A stretch of DNA of 64,000 nucleotides, taken from the NCBI GenBank assembly GCA_963971285.1, contig OZ020254.1:16274932-16338931 (forward strand). The letters are read 5' to 3'. This document shows positions 43,508-55,300 of this stretch, piece by piece (the stretch's first letter is position 1; the number at the start of each line of letters is the position of its first letter). The notes beneath the pieces were generated by a model. The model saw only the letters and a list, made by a program, of their open reading frames with translations, made no database searches and was not told where the DNA came from. Source of the DNA: Astropecten irregularis. Lineage: Eukaryota; Echinodermata; Asteroidea; Paxillosida; Astropectinidae. A program made the translations under genes and the position numbers.

Positions 43508-43870
43508 TTTAGGTGACCAGACTTCCCTGATTTCCGGGGACAGTCCCTGATTTGACAGTGCCGTCCCCGATGAAAAATTGTCCCCGATTCGACGAAATGT
43601 CCCCGAAAATTCTAATTACCCTAAATAAAATAAAAAACAGTAAACACAAATGCTGTGGTGAAGAAGATCCATTCTTCAGAGAAGTATGTGAAGACAACCA
43701 CCTAAGACATGTAAGTATGTAACCCACTCATGTCAACTGGACAAGATGTCCATAGATGCCACCATTTTGCATGTAGGCACTATCTGGATTCAAAATATTT
43801 TCAAAATTATACCCCTCCCCCTGGACACGGATCATTGTCCCCGGATCATCTCAACAAAATATGGTCACCT
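43508..43870. mobile_element. MITE, family R (AGGTGACCA termini)
   Basis: Short inverted ends AGGTGACCAG and ATGGTCACCT. The interior repeats GTCCCCGAT/GTCCCCGAAA words near both ends. Confidence 0.6.
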
Positions 43871-44078
43871 TACTCTAGCTGGCAATGAGCAACATGGAAA
43901 CAAGTGATCTTATAAGTCAATCTGGGGAAATGATATACGTTGTCAAAATGTCAGGCTGCACATGGTCCTACATGTATGACAAAACATGGTTGAAATCTCA
44001 TTCTACATGTTATTCACACTATCTTGAGTGGTGGTGGTGTTTATTATCATTTTTTTACAATTCGTGAAAATTGCAACA

Positions 44079-44813
44079 GGGCAGTTCCGTAGTTGCGGAC
44101 GTGCATTTCAGAGAATTTGAGAACCCAGAACTTCGAATTTATTGAGGCTTTTGGATTTTGAGCAGTTGCATTTTAAGTATCTCCGATAGAAGTATAAAAC
44201 CTGTTCAAACATTTTATTACAATCCCATTCTCGGTTTGCGTTGCGGACGTATTCACAGAAAGTGTACTTTTTCAGGTTTTCATCACAATTGCTCTGAAGT
44301 GTACAGACCTTTGATCGAAACTGAACCAAACTAAAGAAAACCAGCAGAGAAATTAACCTCAACTGTCAGGTTAGAATTTCTCAATGTTCATTGTTGCGGA
44401 TGTGCACTGTGAAAATATTCAATTTGTACGTCCGCAACGATAAAATGACATCATTTCTGAATACTGACTAGGGGGTGGAAAGTAAAGACATATAATATCA
44501 AACAGAAACACTCAGTTACCACCTTTCAAAAAATGTAAACTTTATTTGTTTGAAAAAAACAAGACTCTGAGCAAGGTCATTGAACTTGGAAGTTTTGGGA
44601 GTGTACATCCGCAACAAAAATCTTGTACTTTTTGCTAAAAAAATTGGTATTTTGACTCATTTTTGAGTCATTACAGCCTCAACAATGAGAAAACATAAAT
44701 GTTTGATAAAAACGCATTATAAGAAACTAGATACTAAATATGATTTAAAATTAAGGTATTTTTACGATTTTTAAATTTTGACCATTTGGTTGACAATACA
44801 TACGGAACTGCCC
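44079..44813. mobile_element. Non-autonomous DNA transposon, family S (GGGCAGTTCCGTA termini)
   Basis: Inverted ends GGGCAGTTCCGTA and TACGGAACTGCCC, flanked on each side by AACA (a possible 4-bp target duplication). The word TTGCGGACGT/ACGTCCGCAA occurs five times inside in both orientations. No transposase frame. Confidence 0.8.
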
Positions 44814-45991
44814 AACAATATAAAATACAAATAACGCATTGCCAACAAAATCAATTTCAGAATTGGGAGGTAATTAAATAAAGAGGTTTCAAAAACTGAT
44901 GAAACAGATTGATAAAATAAAGTAATGTTCAAAGAGATACAATGATCGAGATACGTACATACAGTGTATAACAAAAATGATTACTGTGTAACATTGACTG
45001 ACAATCCAATCTAGGGATGACAGGAAACCAGTCTATTACTATTGGGTCAAAGGTCGACTTGAGTATTAGAACTTTACACTGTAGGCCTATAGATGTATCG
45101 CGTGCCTGTGAGTCATACATGTATGCATCACGTAATTGCCACGTATACGTGTGTGCAAATTAAATCAGTCTTTTGTTCAGCTATAATACATTAATTCCAA
45201 TTTACAAATTTTGCCTTTTTATTAACATATCCAGTGCCTTAGCTATGTATACCAGTTGAGGTGTACAGGAGCGGATTTCCTGGGTAACTTGTTATTGCAT
45301 GTAACATTTCTGCAATGCATTGCACGACTCACAACATGAAGTAAGGTGGATAATTCCTTGCTCCATATGGTTGCACAAAGCTGTTCAAAAATCAGCATTT
45401 CAACAAATGTCCCAGGAGCAATTTATCCAGTCTGGCTCATTCTAAACTTGTATGAGGCAAGCTTTTGTACTGTCAACTTCAAGCAGTACGTGGACATGAT
45501 GGATGGAGTAATGTCGAAACCTGGGTGGGGGGTAACATTTTTCGTGTAACCATTGTATTACATCTTGGCCGCCCTCAATGCAATATATTGCAGAGTAAAT
45601 TTGTATGAATGATGATGCCCATGACCCAGCAACTGTGACTTTTTACAGTACGTGAAGTAGTCAAGTCGAGGAACCGATTCCAATTCCAATGAGGAATCAC
45701 ATTTCACAGACTTTACAAAGTCTGGGTCCCGAGACCCAAAGCCGAAAAACATAAAAGGCTCAATGTCAAACATAAAGAATCAAATTAAAAGGAATTTAAA
45801 CATTAATTTTGCAAAATTTAGTACATGATGCTAGACCATCGATTAAACTGGTGAACGGGCCTTAAAGATTATTAGCAAGGGGGTATTTTTCACTAAGATT
45901 AGTGTGGCTTGTGAAAATTATAAATTTGTTTTAATTTGATCATTTGTGCAGGAAGGTCATGGTTTGCAAAGTACCCATTTATGTAATTGGT

Positions 45992-46158
45992 ATGTGGATC
46001 GATTTGCGGAAACACCATGTACGAATCGTACTTGGTCTCAACGTTTTAACTAGCCTGCTCTAGTCATCACCGGGAGACCTAGAGCAAGCTAGTCGAAACA
46101 TCAAGACCTTACGAGAAGTGCAAAAGTACGAACGATTCTTGGTGTTTCCACGATTTGC
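45992..46158. mobile_element. MITE, family T
   Basis: Ends GTGGATCGATTTGCGGAAACAC and GTGTTTCCACGATTTG. Inside are AGCCTGCTCTAGTC and GAGCAAGCTAGTCGAAAC. A fragment occurs at 21600-21760. Confidence 0.6.
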
Positions 46159-46224
46159 TACACGTGTTGCACACACCAGCACTGTCGCACATCGCATCGG
46201 CAGAGATGGAGACGACTTGCTGAT

Positions 46225-47110
46225 GAGTTGACCCGTCTTGGAGTCAAGTTGTCTTTGCGGTCGAGCAGTCTCGAGTTGAGTAGTCTAGTTGCAGTCGACT
46301 TGTCTCGAGTCGAGTTGTCCCGCAGTCGACTTGTCCTCGCATACCTGTAATTGGCACCGCACAGGTCGACCACGGGACAACTTGACTCTGAGACAAATCA
46401 ACTGCAAAGACAACTCAACTCCGAGACTGCTCGACCAAAAAGACTACTCGACTCCAAGACAGCTTGACCACAAAGACAACTCGACTCCAAGACAGCTCAA
46501 CCACAAAGACAACTCGACTCAGAGATAGCTCAACTGCAAAGACAACTCGACTCCAAGACAACTCGACCACAAAGACAACTCGACTCAGAGACAGCTCAAC
46601 CGCAAAGACAACTCGACTTCAAGACAGCTCGACCGCAAAGACTACTCGACTCCAAGACAACTCGACCACAAAGACAACTCGACTCCGAGACAGCTCAACT
46701 GCAAAGACAACTCGACTCCAAGACAGCCCAACCGCAAAGACAACTCGACTCCAAGACAGCCCAACCGCAAAGACAACTCGACTCCAAGACAGCCCAACAG
46801 CAAAGACAACTCCACTCCAAGACAGCTCAACTGCAAAGACAACTCGACTCTAAGTCAGCTCAACTGCAATTGACAACTCGACTCCAAGTCAGCCCATCCG
46901 CAAAGACAACTCGACTCCAAGACAGCTCAACCGCAAAGACAACTCGACAGTTCAACGGCAAAGACAACTCGACTCCGAGACAGCTCAACCGCAAAGACAA
47001 CTCGACCGTAAAGACAACTCAACTCAGAGACAGCTCAACTGCAAAAAGACAACTCGACTCTGAAACAGTTTGACCGCAAAGACAACTCGACTTCGAGACA
47101 AGTCGACTCT
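46225..47110. repeat. 33-bp minisatellite with an inverted left flank
   Basis: From about 46375 to 47110 the unit is CAACTCGACTCCAAGACAGC followed by TCAACCGCAAAGA (33 bp, about 20 copies). The stretch 46225-46345 carries the same words on the other strand (GGAGTCAAGTTGTCTTTGCG). The 33-bp period creates an open frame with an 11-residue repeat (TTRLQDSSTAK), which I do not take as a gene. Confidence 0.85.
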
Positions 47111-48660
47111 ATCTCTTCTGATGCGATCAATATGTGTGCGCAATTTCATATCTGAAGTAACTTTTTAAATAAGTGAAACTGAAAAACAAGCAGTTGTCTT
47201 TGCTGTCATGCCATTCTGCAAAACCCCAGTGGAATAATTAATCTGGGTTTATTTTTTGAATTTCTCCATTTTTAAATCTTATTTAATTTCAGACTACCGG
47301 TAATTAAACCTTTGAAAAAGATATGTTCAGGGATCCAGCAAAACGTGCCATAACTTTGAGCATTTCATAGGCGTATATTTCAGGTAATTATATGTTTTTT
47401 GGTGGTTGCCGCGGCCCGCTGCTAGTCTATTTTTTTTTGCAGAATCACTTGGTATTTTCCTCCTATTTATTCGCGAAATCCATGATTTTGGAGAAACTTA
47501 TTTATCTTTATATTCAGATACATTTTTTTAATTGCTAACGGGGCACACCCATGCACACATACCTGCAGTATTCTGAAGCCCTAGTTATTCCTTGTTTACA
47601 ATTGATTCTGACGTTGTCGTCGTACATATAGGGCTACAGGACGTTTAACTTGAAAAACATGAGAACATGATTTCCCACCCGTAAAATGACTGTTCATCGA
47701 CGAACTGTGGCAATGACTCACCCTGGTGTTCCCTGATGTCGTGAAGATACATTCAGAAGATAATAATTTGGATGTCAACAAAAACGAGCAATTTTGAGCT
47801 GAAATTTCTGTCAGTACATGGGGCTTTGCGAAATTATAAAAAAATACATTAAAAATCAACAGAATATATAATCTCTACGACTGTACGAGTCCAGCCTACA
47901 TTCGAGCTAACGTAGACGTCTGGAGACAATGGAGCAAACAGAAACCAGTCATGGGGACTGGGACCTTATATTACTAATTATTAGGTCCCACCATGTGAGA
48001 CCAATGAATTAGTGTTAGTGTTACGATCATCACTTTTGTAACTAACATTCCCTGCAATGATGTTGCAAGTGTATTGATTTAAGTTTAATAAACGCCTGCA
48101 AATTCAATCATGGACCATGTCGACCATCACAGAAATAAAGCATGCATGATGCAGTTCTAAAACACAATACAATATAATCGTCAGTGTACCTGTTGTCGAG
48201 GTATCAAGTTTTCGAGGGTTGACCCAATTAAGTCATTGGTAGCGACTCGCAGGCCTGTATCACACAATCAGTTGATTTGTTTTAAGTAAGGTACGTCTTC
48301 CACAGCAGCCAAAACTAGTACAATGTCAACAGTTCACTTCTGTATGTGACTTTTTGTCATCTTGCTTGGAACACATAGAGCTAGGAATGCTTACACCCTC
48401 GAAAACCGGTACATCGAGGATACGATGTCCATAATTTCTTACCGTGTAACCGTGGGCCTGGCAAAAGCACTGTTTTCCTCCTAGTCCTACACCAAGTCTT
48501 CACGAAAAACTGCAGGCTAGATCGAGCTCAGAAGACAGTTTGTTCCGATCTCCTCCATGCACTGTAAATCCGATTTCCTTGCTCTTGATCTAGCTTGTTG
48601 AAGTTAAAATTAAACGATGTTATTGCGTGATCGGGGTATTTACGTCATTGCGATTTCTAC

Positions 48661-49092
48661 CAGCTGGGGAAACCCCTGAGCACGCAATACTGACCACGTG
48701 ACTCTCTTGACCAATCACAATCACCTGGGAATTTCCGCTCACCACGCAACATTGGAAGGGTTCTTTGCCGAACACGCACACATCATTCGGTGTTTTGTAC
48801 CTTATATTCCACGAATAAAAGTAAAAAACAGGAGATTGTTTCACAGTTGACGAACAGTTATGGGGAGACGAGAAGCGTTCAGGAAGAGCTGAGTGTAGCA
48901 ATCGCCCGTACTTCTGACGTTTTGACGTGTTTTTAGCTGGGTTTGTTGTGGACAAACTTTGACAGTCCAAGAGCAAATGCAGTACTAAACTACAACAAGT
49001 ACACGTAGGCTACAAAGTCTAGTTAGTTGGCCTGTACATTGACTTGAGCCTATCGAAAAAGGCTGACACCTACATGTACATGACCTAGAGCC
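48661..49092 (+). promoter_or_regulatory. Putative promoter of the PARP14-like gene with two NF-kB-type sites
   Basis: GGGAAACCCC (48667-48676) and GGGAATTTCC (48727-48736) both match GGGRNNYYCC, the NF-kB/Rel consensus. Between them are CACGTG (48695-48700) and CCAAT (48711-48715). They lie 357-426 bp before the start codon. No TATA box is evident. Function is inference; 10-bp matches occur by chance, but two within 70 bp at this place are notable. Confidence 0.45.
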
Positions 49093-52000
49093 ATGTCGCA
49101 GTTCTCAGAATACACAGTATTCGTGAGACTCTTCTCCATTTTACCAAAACCACAGAGGTCACGACTGATTGATAAACTGAACATTTACTTTCAAAAGAAG
49201 AGTGTAAGTCAATCTGACGTAGAAGAAGTGAAAATTCTTTTGGAGGACAACGAGCAAAGTGCTACTGCTTGTGCTAGTGGCGAGGGATCATGGCTAGTAT
49301 TAGCAGTCACTTTCAGCGAGCGTTTAGGTGAGAATCATTGTTATTTGTTAGTCATTTTATTTAGGTAAATTAATGCTGAATGTTGTGAACAACCTCCTTG
49401 TTGTGAGTAATTAGTTATATAATTTTCAGTTGAAGTGCATTCTGAGTATTAAAAATATGGAATTAAACCCCAAAAGATAAATTAAGGCCTAAGGGACTGG
49501 CAAAAATGGGAAATTTTATATAAATTATTATTAATATTTTAATATTCCCTAAATAACTGAATAATATTCGTCAGTTCTCAATGTTTTAGTTTCTTGCTCA
49601 GAAATTGTTATATAATTTTATTTGAATTATCATTTAAATAATTAAGGCCTTTTCACACTATGGTTGAACGTCCGACCCGTGTCGAAATCTACACGCGGGT
49701 CCGATCCGTGTTGAATTCTTAAAACTCCAACAGGGTGTCACTTCCGCTCCGTTTTCACACTACTCGACGCAAGACTGGCATTTGCTCGACACGTGTAATG
49801 TTTTGAACCGTGTATTGCGCGATCGTTTCACACTACACACAGGATCGCGCTTTCAACACGGATACAAAGAACATTCCCCATACTGTATTGCAGCGCGTTA
49901 GGCCTTCACTCTCCAATATGGCGGCGCCCAGTAATTTTCAGACGATGTTTTTTTTGTTCATGTATTCCGAGTTTAGCAAGCCTGAGATATACATGTAATA
50001 TTGAAATTAACAAACAAATTTTGCGTGGAATTTTTTGACAAGGATCGCTTGTGACAGCAGGCCGGTCAAAGATTACTTATATTATTGTCTTTGTCGCATG
50101 CAAACCATTACCAAAGATGAGCGCCGCGATGCTCTATCTTTGATGCTACTGCACTCGGCCGCTGCAAATGGATCGAACTCAACCCATAGATGTTCACACT
50201 ACGGGTTTCAACATGTGTCGGACTTCTCAACACGGGTCGAGAGCTCTCAACCCACCTCCCGAGCAGGGTTGGTTTCAACACGTGTGGAGCGCTCTGTACA
50301 CGTGTCGACGCCGTGTTGAAATCTTGCAGTGTGAAAAGGTCAGTCATTTCTACACGTGTCGGACCCGTGTACAACCCGGAGATGTTTCGTCGTGTGAAAA
50401 GGCCTTTATACTACCATAAGGGAAACTAACTGGATTAATTTTCAGTCACTTGAAAAGTGCAAACAAAATCAAATTGAACGGAGCGGGATTCGAACTGGCC
50501 AGCGACCCGGTCCCAGTACGGAAAGTTCCGGGGATTGGTGACTTTGAATCTCACTCCGGTTATTATTTTGTAATGCTTTTATGAGGGTGGAAGTTCCACA
50601 TTATGATCGTAACCCTTGGTCTGATGGGGGACATTTGTCCAAGTCAATCAATCAGTGGGAGCATGCACCGCGGTAGTACGCGTACGTTGCTGCATCTACC
50701 TTCGAGTGGTACTCCGTCGGTCTTCTGATAGCCACCCCCCAGGCAGCCACGCGACCCATCCCCATCTCGGCAAAATAACGATCCATCTGACCCAACCACG
50801 TGACATGCGGACATCCTACTGGGCGATTCCTACCATTAGGTTCTCTGATAGACTGATAGAGAGAATTCACAGACCGTACAGTCGCCTCGAGGCCGGTCTC
50901 AAGGCTGGAAATTTGCTGACTCATCCTCGTGAGTTTGTGACTTCTCTCGCGGAATGATATATGCTCGTGTGTCACTCGGCTTCGGCCTCAGCCTCGGAGA
51001 CCCATGACTCTGACTCGGCCTCAGCCTCGGAGACCCATGAATCGAACTCGGCCTCAGCCTCAGCCTCGGAGACCCATGAATCGAACTCGGCTTTGCCTCA
51101 GCCTCGGAGTCATTGGTCTCCGTCTCTCCGAGGCTGAGGCCGAGTCCGAGTACGAGTCATGGGTCTCCGAGGCTGAGGCTGAGGCTGTGGCTGAGTCATG
51201 GGTCTCCGAGGCTGAGGCTGAGGCTGAGGCCGGGTCATGGGTCTCGGAGGCTGAGGCTGAGGCCAGGTCATGGGTCTCCGAGGCTGAGGCTGAGGCCGGG
51301 TCATGGGTCTCCGAGGCTGAGGCCGAGTCCGAGTACGAGTCATGGGTCTCCGAGGCTGAGGCTGACCCATGACTCGGCCTCAGCCTCGGAGACCCATGAC
51401 TTGTACTCGGACTCGGCCTCAGCCTCGGAGACCCATGACTCGTACTCGGCCTCAGCCTCGGAGACCCCTGACTCGGCCTCAGCCTCGGAGACCCATATGA
51501 CTCATACTCGGCCTGAGCCTCGGAGGTTCTTGACTCGGATACAACACTGCACACTACACAGCACTCTCAGTACCTGAGTTTAGTTTGAACAGTAGAGTCA
51601 CCAGAGGGCACGTCGATCCCCGAGTTGAACGGCTTGCAGAGATCAATTAGGATGAACCTACTCTTACTATACTCATGCATTTGCTCTGAGCGGACCCGCA
51701 GGGCCAAAATATGGTCAATCATGCATTGCATGATCTCTTTGGAGTGAACCCAGACTACTGCTCAGAACGCTGTATGGCGAGCGCATCTATCACATAGACA
51801 ATAGCTACAAGTGTACATACATAGCTGCTGCGGACACGCGAAATTGACCAATCAATATCCTCCGTCACAATCCAGACATAAATTTTATTAAAATCTGATT
51901 GGCTTATTTCCTGCATTGCATAAAATTTGCATGCACGCATGTATCAGACGTTCAGACTTAGTAGGGCGGAGTAGAACGGGTACCGATACATTCGTGTACT

Positions 52001-52310
52001 CAGGCTAGTTAGAATCCAACTCCAGTCAATTTTTCTTTGTTCACTTTTCCAATTAAATTTAATCCAGTCAGTTTCCCTTGTGGTTATTTGATGCAAACAT
52101 TGGAATCTTATTGCATTTAACATGTTTAACTTTTCCTTCATTTATGCATCAGGTGTTGAGAATGTATTGGCCAAAAAGAAACATGAGCTTGTCATGGATG
52201 ATATTAGAATTTCGCTTGAGGTGAAGCATTACTTGCCCCCAGACTGGAGAGGTGCAGACGGTTCCAACTCTGAAGATGACAGTTTTGAGTCTTTTCAGTT
52301 TTTGCAGGAG
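49093..52310 (+). CDS. PARP14-like exons 1-2: first RRM-like module
   Basis: Exon 1 (49093-49327): YTVFVRLFS, then RLIDKLNIYFQKKSVSQSDV, then LVLAVTFSERL. Exon 2 (52153-52310) continues GVENVLAKKKHELVMDDIRI and SLEVKHYLPPDW. KLNIYFQKKS closely matches KLTIHFQKKS in exon 1 of the DTX3L-like gene. Both first exons are 235 nt from ATG to donor and end in phase 1 between strand 3 and helix 2. The ATG context is AGAGCCATGT. Confidence 0.8.
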
Positions 52311-55300
52311 GTATGTGCAAATCATTATGTTTTTCATGCCAATTTTAAAGCCATTGTCAAATTTGTTCTTTCTTGAAGTTAACAATTATAAGTTTAACCC
52401 CTTCAGGCTATTTGTTGCTTTGTTTTCAGTGGCCTCATTATCACAATATCAGTCACCGGTCAAGATAATCAAAGTAATCTGTTCTGGTTATGTGTGCAGG
52501 GAGCTCGTTGGATACATGCGTTCAAGTACTTTCCTTGGTCAATACGGGTCACGTGTAACGTCACCCGGATCAGCCACCACAGCCGGGTTAATCGATTGCT
52601 TGCTTACCTTTACGCCATCTTGAATTTGTGTGACGTGTTTCCCACCACTGACTCTGCTCGCGAGCAGGGTCACTGGTGGCTGCCCCGGGTGAACCCTGAG
52701 AATGATGTCAGACCTATTCGAACGGTATGGGGGCTGACTCGGAGCGACCTAGGTGACCTACTCGAATGCACGTATAGATATAAGAAAACTAGATCATGAG
52801 GCATTGTGGATCCGTCATTCGCAGCATCATTTTTAAACGCCTCACAAATCTATTTTTATGGAATGTCGTAGCTATCTTTAGATTTTTTGCTTTGGTAATT
52901 CCATCATTCAATTTGCCAAATTGAATGTTGGAAATGGTGAACGGAATGATAAAAAGACAAATTCATTGAAGGAATTAATGGGGAACGGATTGACAAAATA
53001 ATAAATAAATTCAATGATGAACAGCGAATGATGGACTTGGCGAATTGAAAAATGGAATTACCGACAAACAGTCTAAGCCACCGAAGATAAATGTAGCTGT
53101 GTACGGCGTTCCATAATGTTCGTTATAGTGGTGTTCCACTGTATTGGCCTGTTGAACATTGTATAGCTGTATGACGAACAACCACTATAATGGACAATAT
53201 TTCTGTGTATACATAGGCCAGCGTGTTCGTTATAGAGCATTCCACTGTACGGGGAATCTGATGGCACAATTACATGAGTATTGTATACCGGTAATATTGT
53301 TCTACATGTTTGTTTGTAGGTATTGGTTGCAGTATGGGGGATGATAATTTGTGTTCTTTTGTGTACAGGATCAATTGAACCCAGAAATGACATCTGCAGG
53401 TGCTTCTCGGCCTTCAAACTTGAAAGATTCTGAGAGTACATGTACTTCAGATGAGGACATGTATGGTGCAGGCTGTGATGTCAGTCCCACAGTCAAGGTA
53501 CAAATTTATTTTTTTTCATACATGTGTGTTTCTTCAATAAGGCCGAAAGAAACAAATGCTGTGTTTCTGATGACATTCATGTCCAAAAATTTGCTGGGTA
53601 GGTACACAATGTACAGAGATTTTATTTTTGTATGCACACATTTATGTGAGCTTGCACATACGCCAGGACTTGGGTACATTTTCATTGAATACACCAGTGG
53701 ATGCAGTACTGTATACCATGTACTGTAGCACTGGCCTCAAATTTTAGGGCACTGCCATATTGGCCCCAAGAAAGTGGACATTTTAGGGGCACTGCGGCCA
53801 AACCCAGAGGCAAAGAGGCCATTTTTTTTATAATGAAGGAAAGGCACCGAGGCCAAACACTGTTTTGGAGCCTACAAGTACAAAATAATGAAGAATCGCC
53901 TTAAAACTCCTGTGAAATGACAGGGACAGATATGGAGAGGGGAATCACCTCATTTCATATTTCCTTCCTCCACGGGTACAGGCACGCCGCTAGTACTAGT
54001 ACAAGTGGCGTAACGGCCAACCCTCGATCGAAAACTTGATACCTCGAATGACCATATCGTTGCGAGATCCCTGTAAAAATTTCTGACCGTCTGTCCTTCC
54101 AAAGTACCGTAAATTGCATTTTCCTGATCAGCTAAATGTTGCTTGAATTCCAGTTGGTTATTTTGTCCATTTGGCCAAGTAGAAAAACTCTTTTCACATG
54201 CTCGATTATCGTCAATCGCCTTCCGGAAATGACGATCGCATGCCGAGAACGTAAACATAGCACAGGCCGCATGCATACCGACTTTTCCACGCCTGGTATC
54301 CGCGCACGTAATAGCCTCAAATTCAAAGCAAACGTGCACCAGCGAAATAGTCCGGAAGTCTACTGTGCATGCATGCAATGCAACATAAACACGTGTGTAT
54401 AGATGATGGTGGTACGGTATGTAGTGGGCGCGCTGTATGGTGCAGTTGCGGCAGGCCGGGCTCGGTACATGGATCGTGGCCGGGCTTTTCTCGGTAGGAA
54501 AACTGCTTTATTTTTTGCGTGGATGTAAGATTGGTAATTTACGGGAAATAAAAGACACAATTTCAGGGGGCACAGCGGCCAAGAAGAAAAGGGCACACGG
54601 CCAATTTTGGCAAATTTTGGCCGCGGACAAACTTGGGCACGGCGGCCAAATATAAGGGCACCGGCGGCCATGGCCGCGTTTGCCGCGGTGAAATTTGAGG
54701 CCTAATGTAGGCCCTGCTATGTCAGTGTATGTATTCCAAACACTATTGAAATATTGTTGGTACTATTTGTCTTACTATAGTTTCTTGTTAATTTGTAGTT
54801 TTTATGTGGGTCACGTTTCTCTTTGCTGCATTTTCCAAACTAAGAAATAACAAGCGATTATCGTGAGATTTAGATTTGACTTTTGAAAGAAAAAAAGGAA
54901 GGCAAAGCATCCATAATGTTAGTCATAAAGCTGTTTTCTTCAGTGATACAGTTTACTGACATAGGGTTTCACAGTGGGCTCGATCACCATTTAAGCACTG
55001 TTCGCACTGAGACGCTGGGTACCCATTTTAAGTTCAGTGCAGACGTCTCAGGAAGCCTTCCTCTCAGTTACTTTTCCCGACCCGCGCGGGTATTTCTACC
55101 GGCCAACTTCTGCCCAGGAAGAATTCCCGAGACACTTTACCCGAGATGAAACGTCCAGTGTGGACAGTGGAATTTTTAAGATTGCATGATCCAGTGTTAT
55201 AGCTATATCCAAACGTGTGTGCTGGGTAATTTCATGGTATGGGGCCATATAATGCCCCCTGTGGAGAGGGGGGAGGAGGCGGAGGGGGGGGGGGGTGGTT

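Larger units (their letters stand above)
42750..48660. other. Spacer between the divergent DTX3L-like and PARP14-like genes
   Basis: No coding exon supported. It holds a family M relative (42829-42975), a dispersed repeat (43088-43145), families R, S and T and a 33-bp minisatellite, all listed separately. The remainder (44820-45990 and 47120-48660) shows nothing that I can name. Confidence 0.6.

Noticed and set aside
46464..46853. 129-codon frame with an 11-residue repeat
   Set aside because: A 33-bp repeat keeps any frame open; there is no start context, splice signals or homology.
48620..48976. 118-codon minus-strand frame in the PARP14-like promoter region
   Set aside because: No homology or splice signals. 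It overlaps the likely promoter.
51004..51577. Overlapping frames of 122-164 codons on both strands
   Set aside because: By-products of the CTCGG-type minisatellite.
54883..55149. Frame of 88 codons in PARP14-like intron 3
   Set aside because: No matching acceptor and donor in phase with the flanking exons, and no recognised domain.
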